Source: Sva-07 sp963728195 (GTDB taxonomy: Bacteria; Actinomycetota; Acidimicrobiia; Acidimicrobiales; Ilumatobacteraceae). Taken from it: 64,000 bases of DNA. Where the stretch lies: contig CAVSIX010000012.1 in NCBI GenBank assembly GCA_963728195.1, positions 1 through 64,000 of the forward strand, in the 5' to 3' direction. Within the stretch, counting starts at the first letter, position 1, and every line of letters starts with the position of its first letter. Positions 24,816 through 33,166 of the stretch are shown one piece after another. Under the pieces are notes generated by a model. It ran no database searches, was not told the origin of the DNA, and worked only from the letters and a program-made list of their open reading frames with translations. Position numbers and translations under genes: made by a program.

Positions 24816-25790
24816 ATGACCGCAGTGGGCAGCAAGTGCCGGGTGTGCAAGGCGCCGGCGGTCATCGACCTGCCGCGCCACAATGCGAAGTTCTGTGCCG
24901 AGCACCTCCAGCAGCTGTGCCGTCGGCAGATGGCCAAGGCGATCGACGACTTCGACATGCTGGCGCCTTCCGATCGGATCCTCGTGGCGGTCAGTGGCGG
25001 CAAGGACTCGCTGGCGGTCTGGGACATGCTGATCGAGGCTGGTTACCAGGCCGATGGGCTGTACATCGGGCTCGGGATCGGCGAGTACTCGACCGACAGT
25101 GGCGGATACGTCCGCCGCTTCGCCGACGAACGGGGCCTGCAGCTGCGCACGATCGATCTGCGCGACGACTACGGCTACGACATCCCGACGGCGTCGCGGG
25201 CGACCGGCCGGGTGCCGTGCTCGGCGTGTGGATTGTCGAAGCGCCGGTTGTTCGACCAGGCTGCGCTCGACGGTGGCTACGACGTCGTCGTCACCGGCCA
25301 CAATCTCGACGACGAGGCGGCCGTGCTGTTCGGCAACACGTTGCGCTGGGATCTCGACTATCTCGCACGCCAGATGCCGGTCCTGCCCGCAGCGAACGGA
25401 TTCCCCAAGAAGGTCAAGCCGCTCGTGCGCCTGACCGAGCGTGAGATGGCCGCCTGGTGCCTGGTGCGCGGCATCGACTACGTGGTCGAGGAGTGCCCGA
25501 TCGCCGCCGGCAACCGTCACCTGTCGTACAAGGAGTCGTTGAATGCGATCGAGGCGAGGTCGCCGGGCTCGAAGGCGTCGTTCTACCTGGGCTTCCTCGA
25601 GCGGATGGCACCGTTGCTCGCCGGGCAGTCGGCGGCGGCGGCCGGCGAACTGAACGAATGCGGACGCTGCGGATCGCCGACGACCGGCGAGATCTGTGCG
25701 TTCTGCCGGCTGGTGGAGACGTCGAGCGTGCACGAACCCGTGCCGGTCGAACTGGTGTTGGCGCGTGGCGGCCGAGGGAGGCGACGATGA
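24816..25790 (+). CDS. ttuA: tRNA 2-thiolation protein TtuA (adenylating PP-loop ATPase)
   Basis: The protein is 324 aa from ATG 24816; a GTG at 24789 adds MEHRDRGRR, which is less likely. Order of parts: N-terminal zinc finger (CRVCKAP then FCAEH), PP-loop VSGGKDSLAVWDM near residue 58, catalytic PCSACG near residue 130 with a third Cys in EECPIA, and a C-terminal zinc finger (CGRCGSPTTGEICAFC). The two zinc fingers separate it from TtcA and match TtuA/NcsA, which thiolates U54 (or wobble U34 in other lineages). It carries a 4Fe-4S cluster in known members. Coupled to trmI by ATGA. Confidence 0.88.
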   Translation: MTAVGSKCRVCKAPAVIDLPRHNAKFCAEHLQQLCRRQMAKAIDDFDMLAPSDRILVAVSGGKDSLAVWDMLIEAGYQADGLYIGLGIGEYSTDSGGYVRRFADERGLQLRTIDLRDDYGYDIPTASRATGRVPCSACGLSKRRLFDQAALDGGYDVVVTGHNLDDEAAVLFGNTLRWDLDYLARQMPVLPAANGFPKKVKPLVRLTEREMAAWCLVRGIDYVVEECPIAAGNRHLSYKESLNAIEARSPGSKASFYLGFLERMAPLLAGQSAAAAGELNECGRCGSPTTGEICAFCRLVETSSVHEPVPVELVLARGGRGRRR

Positions 25791-26590
25791 CGGGGACGTT
25801 CACGGCGGGGGAGAAGGCGCTGCTGCTCGACTCCAAGAAGCGCCGGTACATGATCGACCTCGTCGATGGCGGGGAATTCCACAGCCACAACGGCTTCGTC
25901 ACCCACGCCGAGGTGATCGGCCGACGTGAGGGAGTCGTGGTCCGATCGACGAAGGGGTCGGAGTACACCGTGCTGCGCCCGACGTTGGAGGACTTCGTCG
26001 TCGAGATGCCACGTGGTGCGCAGGTGATCTATCCGAAGGATCTCGCACCGATCTGCATGCTCGCCGACATCGGTCCTGGTGTCCGCGTGTTCGAGACGGG
26101 GATCGGGTCGGGGGCGTTGTCGATGACGATGCTGCGCTACGGCGCCGAGATCGTCGGCTACGAGATCCGCGAGGACTTCGCCAACCGTGCGAAGAAGAAC
26201 GTCGAGAGCTTCCTGGGCGCCACGGCGCTCGACCGCTACGACGTCCACATCGCGGACAGCTACGACGGCATCGACGCCGAGCTGGGCATGTTCGACCGTG
26301 TCGTGCTCGACCTCCCCGAACCGTGGAACGTGGTTCCGAACGCCGAGGCGGTGCTGCAGCCCGGCGGGCTGCTCGTCGCCTACACGCCCTCGATCACGCA
26401 AGCGGTGCAGGTCCGCGAGGCCCTCAAGGGCAAGTGGATCGATGCCCGGACGATCGAGGTGCTGCACCGTGGCTGGTACATCGAGGGCCAGGCCGTGCGG
26501 CCGGACCACCGGATGGTGGCCCACACCGCCTTCTTGAGCGTCGCCAGATTCCTCGGGCGCAACCCGGAATCAGGTCACGGCTCGATGTAG
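25787..26590 (+). CDS. trmI: tRNA (adenine-N1)-methyltransferase TrmI (m1A58)
   Basis: The protein is 267 aa, ATGA-coupled to ttuA. Features of the TrmI family: an N-terminal small beta domain (FTAGEKALLLDSKKRRYMIDL), then the Rossmann methyltransferase with SAM motif VFETGIGSGALSMTMLRYG, VVLDLPEPWNVV as the active-site loop, and VAYTPSITQAVQVREAL. It makes m1A58 in the T-loop, and also m1A57 in some archaea. In mycobacteria (Rv2118c) it lies beside the proteasome ATPase gene as here. The 3' end overlaps the convergent ferredoxin gene by 16 bases. Confidence 0.94.
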   Translation: MTGTFTAGEKALLLDSKKRRYMIDLVDGGEFHSHNGFVTHAEVIGRREGVVVRSTKGSEYTVLRPTLEDFVVEMPRGAQVIYPKDLAPICMLADIGPGVRVFETGIGSGALSMTMLRYGAEIVGYEIREDFANRAKKNVESFLGATALDRYDVHIADSYDGIDAELGMFDRVVLDLPEPWNVVPNAEAVLQPGGLLVAYTPSITQAVQVREALKGKWIDARTIEVLHRGWYIEGQAVRPDHRMVAHTAFLSVARFLGRNPESGHGSM

Positions 26591-26820
26591 ATGCATTCGC
26601 CGGGGCACTCCTCGGCGGACTCGATCACGGCTTCGAGCTGGCCGTCGGGAATCTCGGCGAGGCCCTCGGCACCCTGGGGATTTCCCTTTGCCGCCGCGAA
26701 GATCTTGCCACCTTCCACGACATAGGCCAGGCCGTCGTCGAGCAGGGTGAAGACGTCGGGGGCGATCTCCTCGCACAGGCCGTCGCCGGTGCACAGATCC
26801 TGGTCGATCCAGACCTTCAT
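26575..26820 (-). CDS. Ferredoxin with CxxDxxC cluster-binding motif
   Basis: The protein is 81 aa (MKVWIDQDLCTGDGLCEEIAPDV), a small soluble electron carrier. Cysteines at CTGDGLC and CPGEC supply ligands; the second position of the usual CxxCxxC is Asp, as in Pyrococcus furiosus ferredoxin, so a 4Fe-4S cluster with an Asp ligand or a 3Fe-4S cluster is expected. GAGGAG lies ten bases before the ATG. It is divergent from arc, which fits Mycobacterium only loosely. Partner enzyme unknown. Confidence 0.9.
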   Translation of the reverse strand: MKVWIDQDLCTGDGLCEEIAPDVFTLLDDGLAYVVEGGKIFAAAKGNPQGAEGLAEIPDGQLEAVIESAEECPGECIYIEP

Positions 26821-26837
26821 GTCAGTGGTGCTCCTCA

Positions 26838-26879
26838 ATGAGTGGGGGTTGATGAGTGGGGGTGGTGAGTGGGGGTGGG
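26838..26879. repeat. G-rich tandem repeat (potential G-quadruplex) between ferredoxin and arc
   Basis: Three tandem copies of about 13 bases, each ending in GTGGGGG, sit on the plus strand, with G-runs at 26844-26848, 26858-26862, 26871-26875 and 26877-26879, separated by 9, 8 and 1 bases. The layout is that of a G-quadruplex motif with long first loops. It lies between the divergent ferredoxin and arc starts. A regulatory role is possible but not shown. Confidence 0.7.
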
Positions 26880-26941
26880 TGTTCCTTCCGTCGAAGTTTA
26901 CACGGCCAAGTACGTGCAAAGACGATTCCCGTACCGGCGTG

Positions 26942-26947
26942 TACATT
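26942..26947 (+). promoter_or_regulatory. -10 element of arc (leaderless)
   Basis: TACATT lies exactly six bases before the ATG at 26954 and no Shine-Dalgarno sequence is seen. This is the spacing expected when transcription starts at or next to the start codon. Confidence 0.55.
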
Positions 26948-26953
26948 CGGCCC

Positions 26954-28684
26954 ATGGCAACCTCTGCGGACGATCCACGGTCGACCAACGACGACGGGGC
27001 CGACGAGGCCGGAGAACTCGCCGCCCTCAGCGAGGAGATCGCACACCTCCGAGCACGGCTCGCCGACGCCCCCAAACGCGTCCACTCGCTCGAGGAGCGT
27101 CTCCTCGAGACCAAGGGGCAGCTCGCCGCTGCGGTCGGACAGAACGAGAAGCTGTCCTACACCCTGCGCGAAGCCCGTGAACACATCGCGACGTTGCGCG
27201 ACGAGGTCGACAAGCTGTCGCAGCCGCCGTCGGCGTACGGCGTGGTCGTCGGCAAGAACGACGACGACACCGTCGACATCCTCACCAGCGGGCGCAAGAT
27301 GCGCGTCGCCCTGCATCCCGACATCGACCACGAACTGCTCGACCGCGGCGCCGAGGTCGTGCTGAACGAGAGCTACAACGTGGTGATGGCGCGAGCACCG
27401 GAGATCACCGGTGAGGTCGTGACGGTCAAAGAGGTGATGGAGGACGGCGTGCGCATCGTCGTGGTCGGGCGAGCCGACGAGGAGCGCGTGTGCGAGCTCG
27501 CCGACTCGATCCGGGGCACGCACATCCGCACCGGCGACCACCTGCGCCTCGACACCCGGTCGAACCTGCTGCTCGAGAAGCTTCCCCGTCCCGAGGTCGA
27601 GCACCTGCTGCTCGAGGAGGTGCCGGACATCTCCTACACCGACATCGGCGGCCTCGACGACCAGATCGAACAGATCGCCGACGCCGTCGAGCTGCCGTTC
27701 CTGCACCAGGACCTGTTCGCCGAACACCAGCTGCCCGCACCGAAGGGCATCCTGCTGTACGGACCCCCCGGTTGCGGCAAGACCTTGATCGCGAAGGCGG
27801 TCGCGAACAGCCTCGCCAAGAAGGTCGCCGACACGATCGGCGAGGGCAAGGGACGCAGCTACTTCATCAACATCAAGGGCCCCGAGTTGTTGAACAAGTA
27901 CGTCGGCGAGACCGAGCGCCAGATCCGCCTCGTGTTCCAACGGGCGCGCGAGAAGAGCGACGAGGGCTGGCCGGTCATCGTGTTCTTCGACGAGATGGAC
28001 TCGATGTTCCGCACCAGAGGATCCGGGATCAGCTCCGACATGGAATCGACGATCGTGCCGCAGCTGCTGTCGGAGATCGACGGCGTCGAAGGGTTGAAGA
28101 ACGTGATCGTGATCGGCGCCACGAACCGTGAGGACCTGATCGATCCCGCGATTCTGCGGCCCGGACGTCTCGACGTGAAGATCAAGATCGAACGACCGAA
28201 TGCCGCAGCTGCGAAGGCGATCTTCGCCCGCTACCTGACCGACGAGATCCCGATCATGGACGGCGAGTCGATCCCCGACATGATCGAGGCGACGGTCACC
28301 GAGATGTATCGCGACGACGAGGCCAACCGGTTCCTCGAGGTCACGTACCAGAACGGCGACAAGGAGATCCTCTACTACAAGGATTTCTCGTCGGGGGCGA
28401 TGATCGAGAACGTCGTGCGGCGCGCCAAGAAGTTGGCGATCAAGCGGGTGATCGGCGGCGGCGCGAAGGGCGTCTGCACGCAGGACCTGCTCGACTCGAT
28501 CAAGCAGGAGTACAAGGAGCACGAGGACCTGCCGAACACCACCAACCCCGACGACTGGGCCAAGATCTCCGGCAAGAAGGGCGAGCGGATCATCTTCATC
28601 CGCACGCTCGTGTCCGAGACCGCCGAGACCGACGTGGCGGGCGGACGCGCCATCGAACGGGTCGCCACCGGGCAGTACCTGTGA
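26954..28684 (+). CDS. arc: Proteasome-associated AAA+ ATPase ARC/Mpa
   Basis: The protein is 576 aa. An N-terminal coiled coil (about residues 18-92) recruits pupylated proteins; two OB folds follow (about 95-235); Walker A GPPGCGKTLIAKAV lies near residue 270 and Walker B VIVFFDEMDSMF near 340; sensor ATNREDLIDPAILRPGRLD follows. The C-terminus GQYL carries the penultimate Tyr that docks into the 20S core. It forms a hexameric unfoldase feeding PrcAB. A leaderless -10 (TACATT) precedes the ATG. The next gene overlaps its stop (GTGA). Confidence 0.96.
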   Translation: MATSADDPRSTNDDGADEAGELAALSEEIAHLRARLADAPKRVHSLEERLLETKGQLAAAVGQNEKLSYTLREAREHIATLRDEVDKLSQPPSAYGVVVGKNDDDTVDILTSGRKMRVALHPDIDHELLDRGAEVVLNESYNVVMARAPEITGEVVTVKEVMEDGVRIVVVGRADEERVCELADSIRGTHIRTGDHLRLDTRSNLLLEKLPRPEVEHLLLEEVPDISYTDIGGLDDQIEQIADAVELPFLHQDLFAEHQLPAPKGILLYGPPGCGKTLIAKAVANSLAKKVADTIGEGKGRSYFINIKGPELLNKYVGETERQIRLVFQRAREKSDEGWPVIVFFDEMDSMFRTRGSGISSDMESTIVPQLLSEIDGVEGLKNVIVIGATNREDLIDPAILRPGRLDVKIKIERPNAAAAKAIFARYLTDEIPIMDGESIPDMIEATVTEMYRDDEANRFLEVTYQNGDKEILYYKDFSSGAMIENVVRRAKKLAIKRVIGGGAKGVCTQDLLDSIKQEYKEHEDLPNTTNPDDWAKISGKKGERIIFIRTLVSETAETDVAGGRAIERVATGQYL

Positions 28685-29898
28685 ACGCCGGGCGCGACCA
28701 CGATCTCGTCGTCTACGGGGCGACGAGTTTCGTCGGACAGATCCTGTGTCGGTACCTCGTGCGACGCCACGGCATCGACGGTGACCTTCGCTGGGCGATC
28801 GCCGGCCGCAGCCGGTCCAAGCTCGACGAGGTCGCCCGATCGACGGGGGCCGACGTGGCGAGGATCGTCGCGGACGCCTCGGACCGCGCTGCGCTCGACG
28901 ACCTGGCGGTATCCACCCGGGTCGTCGCATCGACCGTGGGACCCTATGCGCTCTACGGCTCGGAGCTCGTCGGCGCCGTCGTCGAGACCGGTGGCGACTA
29001 CTGCGACCTGACCGGCGAGGTGCCGTGGATGCGGCGGATGATCGACGCTCATCAGTCACGGGCGGCGGCGACCGGCGCACGCATCGTGCATGCGTGCGGG
29101 TTCGACTCGATCCCCTCCGATCTCGGCACCTGGTTCACGCAGCAGCGCGCGATCGAGCAGTTCGGCCGGCCGTGCATCGAGGTGCGGATGTCGGTGAAGG
29201 GCGCCAGGGGCGGTGTCAGCGGCGGCACGGCGGCCAGCGGCATGCAGATGTTCGAGGAGATGGCCGACGATCCCGATCTGCGCAAGATGGTCGCCGATCC
29301 CTACGTGTTGGCGCCGGTCGATCTCCGTCAGGGCCCGAAGCAGCCGGGCATGGGTCGTCCCACCCGCGATGACCGCTTCGAGAGCTGGGTGGCGCCGTTC
29401 GTCATGGCGCCGACCAATTCCGCTGTCGTGTTGCGCAGCCATGCCGTGCTCGGCCAGCCATGGGGCCGCGAGTTCACCTACGGCGAGACGATGATGACCG
29501 GCGACGGCCTGGCCGGGGGAGTGGCGGCCTGGGCGATGACCGCCGGCCTGGCGTCCTTCGCCGGTGCGGCCAGTTTCGGCCCGACCCGCAAGGTGCTCGG
29601 AAGGATCATCCCGAAGCCGGGAAACGGGCCGAGCGAGGCGAAACAGCAGGCGGGCTTCTTCGACCTGCGCTTCGTCGGGAGGACGGCGACGGGTGACGAG
29701 ATCCGCACCAAGGTCACCGGTGACGCCGACCCCGGGTACGGCTCGACAGCCAAGATGCTCGGCGAGTCCGCCGTCGCGTTCCTCGATCTCGATCCCGCCC
29801 GTGTCGGCGGCGGCTTCTGGACGCCCGCCAGTGCGTTCGGCGACGCTCTGATCGAGCGTCTCGAGGCCCACGCCGGGGTCCGTTTCGACGTGATCTGA
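28681..29898 (+). CDS. Saccharopine-dehydrogenase-like / trans-acting enoyl reductase family protein
   Basis: The protein is 405 aa, GTGA-coupled to arc. The N-terminal NAD(P)-binding fold is VVYGATSFVGQILCRYLVRRHG, with AGRSRSKLDEVAR and VVASTVGPYALYGSELVGAVVETGGDYCDLTGE. HACGFDSIPSDLGTWF marks the group that includes mycobacterial Rv2449c and the trans-acting enoyl reductase Rv2953 of phthiocerol lipid synthesis. Real lysine-pathway saccharopine reductases lack this segment. Substrate unknown; lipid-related reduction is a guess. It is an unusual member of the proteasome region. Confidence 0.82.
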   Translation: MNAGRDHDLVVYGATSFVGQILCRYLVRRHGIDGDLRWAIAGRSRSKLDEVARSTGADVARIVADASDRAALDDLAVSTRVVASTVGPYALYGSELVGAVVETGGDYCDLTGEVPWMRRMIDAHQSRAAATGARIVHACGFDSIPSDLGTWFTQQRAIEQFGRPCIEVRMSVKGARGGVSGGTAASGMQMFEEMADDPDLRKMVADPYVLAPVDLRQGPKQPGMGRPTRDDRFESWVAPFVMAPTNSAVVLRSHAVLGQPWGREFTYGETMMTGDGLAGGVAAWAMTAGLASFAGAASFGPTRKVLGRIIPKPGNGPSEAKQQAGFFDLRFVGRTATGDEIRTKVTGDADPGYGSTAKMLGESAVAFLDLDPARVGGGFWTPASAFGDALIERLEAHAGVRFDVI

Positions 29899-29942
29899 CG
29901 CGATCTGAGAGAGCTGAACCTCGCCGGACCGTTCGGCTCCGA

Positions 29943-29948
29943 TAGGTT
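29943..29948 (+). promoter_or_regulatory. -10 element of dop (leaderless)
   Basis: TAGGTT lies six bases before the ATG of dop at 29955. No ribosome site is present. The same hexamer also precedes pafA. Confidence 0.55.
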
Positions 29949-29954
29949 CCTGTC

Positions 29955-31448
29955 ATGGCGCTGCCGAAGGTCTGCGGGATCGAGACCGAGTACGGCATCG
30001 TCGTGCGCGGAGGCGACAACAACCCGGTGTCCGCGTCGTCGATGCTGATCAACGCCTACGTCGGCGCAACCGCACGCGAACGGGGTCGCATCGGGTGGGA
30101 CTTCGAGGACGAGCGGCCCGCCAACGACGCCCGCGGCTTCGAGCTCGACGCCTCGCTCGCGCCCGAGGTCGAGACGATGCTCGTCAATGCGGTGCTCACC
30201 AACGGTGCGCGCTACTACGTCGATCACGCCCATCCGGAGATCTCGACGCCCGAGGTCACGACGGCGCGCGAGGCGCTCGTGTGGGACCGTGCAGCCGAGG
30301 AGATCGTTCGGGCGTCGATGGAACACGTCCGATCGCTGTTGCCCGACGGCGGCGAGATCATCGTGCACAAGAACAACTCCGACGGCAAGGGCAACAGCTA
30401 CGGCTGCCACGAGAACTACCTGCTCGCCCGCGAGACGCCGTTCGGTCGGATGGCCGCCCAGATCACGCCGCACTTCGTGACGCGCCAGGTGTTCTGCGGC
30501 GCCGGCAAGGTCGGCTGCGAGCTGTCGGGCCGCCCGGCCGATCACGTCGCGTACCAGCTGAGCCAGCGAGCGGACTTCTTCGAGGAGGAGATCGGACTCG
30601 AGACCACGCTGAAGCGGCCGATCGTCAACACGCGCGACGAGCCGCACGCGGACGCCCAGAAGTACCGGCGGCTGCACGTGATCGTCGGCGATGCCAACAT
30701 GAGCGAAGTGGCCACCTACCTCAAGGTCGGCACCACGGCGATCGTGCTCGCGATGATCGAGGACGACGAACTCGGTGACGACTGGTTGCTCGGCAATCCG
30801 GTGGCCGCAATCCGGCAAGTGAGCCACGACCCGACGCTGCGCCAGACGGTCATGCTGCGCGACGGGAGCCGGGCCACGGCGCTCGAGATCCAGTGGGGCC
30901 TGCTCGAACGGGCGCGCAAGTACGAACAGTCGCACGGGCTCGACTGCGTCGGCGAGGGGATCGGCGCCGATGTGCTCGCCAAGTGGGAAACGGTGCTGAG
31001 CGGCCTCGAGTCCGAACCGGCGTCCGTCGCCAACTGGGTCGACTGGGTCGCCAAGCAACGCCTCGTCGACGGTTACGCGTCGCGCCACGGCATCGAGCCC
31101 GGTTCCTCCAAGCTGAAGGCGATCGACCTGCAGTACCACGATCTGCGCGCCGAGCGCTGCCTTGCGCTGCGCGCCGGGCTCGACACGATGGTCACCCCGG
31201 CAGAGGTCGCCGACGCGATGACCGAGCCGCCGAACACGACCCGCGCGTACTTCCGTGGTCGCTGCCTGCAGAAGTACCCCGCCGACGTGGTCGCCGCGAA
31301 CTGGGATTCGCTCGTGTTCGACATCGGCCGTGACCCGTTGCGCCGGGTGCCGATGATGGAACCGCTACGCGGGACCGCCGAACACGTTGGTACCTTGATC
31401 GACGAGAGCGAGACGGCTCGAGAACTGCTCGACCGTCTCGGCCAGTGA
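29955..31448 (+). CDS. dop: Pup deamidase/depupylase Dop
   Basis: The protein is 497 aa. It is a glutamine-synthetase-fold PafA/Dop enzyme: GIETEYGIVVRGG at the N-terminus, YYVDHAHPEISTPEVTT (catalytic Asp), HKNNSDGKGNSYGCHENYLLARE, and TRDEPHADAQKYRRLHVIVGDANMSE. The extra segment near residues 40-55 (ARERGRIGWDFEDERPANDARG) is the Dop loop, absent in PafA. It converts the Pup C-terminal Gln to Glu and also removes Pup. It lies just before pup with a leaderless -10 (TAGGTT). Confidence 0.95.
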   Translation: MALPKVCGIETEYGIVVRGGDNNPVSASSMLINAYVGATARERGRIGWDFEDERPANDARGFELDASLAPEVETMLVNAVLTNGARYYVDHAHPEISTPEVTTAREALVWDRAAEEIVRASMEHVRSLLPDGGEIIVHKNNSDGKGNSYGCHENYLLARETPFGRMAAQITPHFVTRQVFCGAGKVGCELSGRPADHVAYQLSQRADFFEEEIGLETTLKRPIVNTRDEPHADAQKYRRLHVIVGDANMSEVATYLKVGTTAIVLAMIEDDELGDDWLLGNPVAAIRQVSHDPTLRQTVMLRDGSRATALEIQWGLLERARKYEQSHGLDCVGEGIGADVLAKWETVLSGLESEPASVANWVDWVAKQRLVDGYASRHGIEPGSSKLKAIDLQYHDLRAERCLALRAGLDTMVTPAEVADAMTEPPNTTRAYFRGRCLQKYPADVVAANWDSLVFDIGRDPLRRVPMMEPLRGTAEHVGTLIDESETARELLDRLGQ

Positions 31449-31491
31449 ACGAACACGATTCATCCGACTCACCGAAGGGAAGCACCCGCTG

Positions 31492-31689
31492 ATGGCAGAA
31501 CGCACCCAGAAGTCGAAGGCTACGACGAGCCGCGAGACCGAGACCTCCGAGGAGGCCGCACCGGCGGTGACCGAGACCGGCGAGAAGCTCAAAGCTGAAC
31601 TCGACGATCTCCTCGACGAGATCGACGAGGTGCTCGAGACCAACGCCGAGGACTTCGTCAAGTCGTACGTTCAGAAGGGCGGTCAGTAG
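31492..31689 (+). CDS. pup: Prokaryotic ubiquitin-like protein Pup
   Basis: The protein is 65 aa and intrinsically disordered and acidic. The conserved C-terminal helix region LDDLLDEIDEVLETNAEDFVKSYVQKGGQ binds the ARC coiled coil, and the GGQ end requires deamidation by Dop to GGE before PafA can ligate it to lysines. It starts 43 bases after dop and three bases before the prcB GTG. Standard order dop-pup-prcB-prcA. Confidence 0.97.
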   Translation: MAERTQKSKATTSRETETSEEAAPAVTETGEKLKAELDDLLDEIDEVLETNAEDFVKSYVQKGGQ

Positions 31690-31692
31690 ACC

Positions 31693-32490
31693 GTGACGAT
31701 GCCGATCTTCTCGACGTCCGACGATCCGGGGTCGAGCTTTCCGGAGCTGTTGCGTCGGGTGGGTCTGGGTCCGGAGCCGATCGTCGGCGCGTCGAGCGAC
31801 CTGCTGCGTGAGCTGGCGGTTCCCCACGCCACCACGTGCGTCGCGGTGACCTACGCCGACGGTGTCGTGATGGCCGGCGACCGGCGAGCGACCGCCGGCA
31901 ATCTGATCTCGCACCGCTCGATGGAGAAGGTCGTCGAAGCCGACCGCCACAGCGGCGTTGCGATCGCAGGAGCCGCCGGTGCGGCGATGGAGATGGTGCG
32001 GTTGTTCCAACTGCAGCTCGAACACTACGAGAAGGTCGAGGGCACGGCGCTGAGCCTCGAGGGCAAGGCCAACCAGCTGTCGATGATGGTCCGCGGCAAC
32101 CTGCAGGCGGCGATGATGGGCATGGTCGTCGTACCGATCTTCGGGGGCTACGACCTGCGACGCGAATGCGGCCGCCTCTGGGACTACGACGCAACCGGTG
32201 GCCGCTACGAGGAGCGCGACTACGTCGCCACCGGCTCGGGCAGCCTCCACGCCGGTACGGTCATCAAGGTCGGATTCCGCACCGACATGAGCCGAGACGA
32301 TGCGGTCGATCTGGTGGCGCGAGCGCTGTGGGAGGCTGCCGATGCCGATTCGGCGACCGGCGGTCCCGACATGCTGCGCGGCATCTATCCGGTCGTCGCC
32401 ACGATCGACGCCGGCGGTTGGAACCGGCTCGGCGACGACGAGCTCGCTGCGCGATACGAGGCGATCGTGGCGGAGGTGCGTTCGCGATGA
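31693..32490 (+). CDS. prcB: 20S proteasome beta subunit PrcB
   Basis: The protein is 265 aa from GTG 31693; ATG 31699 is an alternative. A 46-residue propeptide ends PHA and mature Thr47 begins TTCVAVTYADGVVMAGDRRAT. Counting from Thr1, Asp17 and Lys33, the other catalytic residues, are in place. The residue before Thr1 is Ala where the family usually has Gly. It forms the inner rings of the proteasome core and degrades pupylated substrates. Overlaps prcA by four bases. Confidence 0.95.
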   Translation: MTMPIFSTSDDPGSSFPELLRRVGLGPEPIVGASSDLLRELAVPHATTCVAVTYADGVVMAGDRRATAGNLISHRSMEKVVEADRHSGVAIAGAAGAAMEMVRLFQLQLEHYEKVEGTALSLEGKANQLSMMVRGNLQAAMMGMVVVPIFGGYDLRRECGRLWDYDATGGRYEERDYVATGSGSLHAGTVIKVGFRTDMSRDDAVDLVARALWEAADADSATGGPDMLRGIYPVVATIDAGGWNRLGDDELAARYEAIVAEVRSR

Positions 32491-33155
32491 GCATGCCGTT
32501 CTACGTCGCGCCCGAACAGATGATGAAGGACCGCGCCGACTTCGCGCGCAAGGGCATCGCCCGAGGTCGTGCCCTGGCGGCGGTCCGCTACAGCGAGGGC
32601 ATCGTGATCGTCGCCGAGAACGCGTCGGAGACGCTGCGCAAGGTGAGCGAGATCTACGACCGCATTGCGTTCGCTGGTGTCGGCAAGTACAACGAATTCG
32701 ATCAGCTCCGGGTCGCCGGCGTCCGCGCCGCCGATCTCAAGGGGTTCCAGTACTCGCGCGACGACGTCGATGCGCGCAGTCTGGCGAACAGCTATGCGCA
32801 GATGCTGGGCGCGATCTTCACCCACGAGATGAAGCCGATGGAGGTGGAGATCCTCGTCGCCGAGGTCGGACTCGAGCCGTCCGGCGACCAGATGTTCCAC
32901 ATCCTCTACGACGGCACCGTCGTCGACGAGCGCGACTATGCGGCGATCGGTGGTGACGCCGAGGCGATCAACGCCCGTCTCGCCGAGACGTGGACCGACG
33001 GACTCGACCGCACCGCCGCCGTCACGTGTGGCCGCGCCGCGCTGGGCGGCCCTGATCGTGAGATCGCCGACGACGATCTGGAGGTCGCCGACCTGTCACG
33101 CACCAACGGTCGGCGCTGCTTCCACCGGTTGACCAAGACCGATCTCGGGGCCTGA
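32487..33155 (+). CDS. prcA: 20S proteasome alpha subunit PrcA
   Basis: The protein is 222 aa, ATGA-coupled to prcB. It starts MSMPFYVAPEQMMKDRADFARKGIARGRALAAVRYSEGIVIVAEN, the family N-terminus that forms the gated entrance of the core. RIAFAGVGKYNEFDQLRVAGVRAADLKGF is the alpha-type core. The C-terminal DLEVADLSRTNGRRCFHRLTKTDL is typical. It forms the outer rings and docks ARC. Confidence 0.95.
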   Translation: MSMPFYVAPEQMMKDRADFARKGIARGRALAAVRYSEGIVIVAENASETLRKVSEIYDRIAFAGVGKYNEFDQLRVAGVRAADLKGFQYSRDDVDARSLANSYAQMLGAIFTHEMKPMEVEILVAEVGLEPSGDQMFHILYDGTVVDERDYAAIGGDAEAINARLAETWTDGLDRTAAVTCGRAALGGPDREIADDDLEVADLSRTNGRRCFHRLTKTDLGA

Positions 33156-33166
33156 GCCCGCTCGAT

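Noticed and set aside
26822..29080. Minus-strand ORF of 752 codons
   Set aside because: It is antisense to arc and the following reductase and reads across the arc promoter. The product is low-complexity with many DR and RR pairs, typical of shadow frames.
28681..29898. Lysine-pathway saccharopine dehydrogenase
   Set aside because: The C-terminal domain and the FDSIPSDLG segment match the trans-acting enoyl reductase-like group, and no lysine genes are near.
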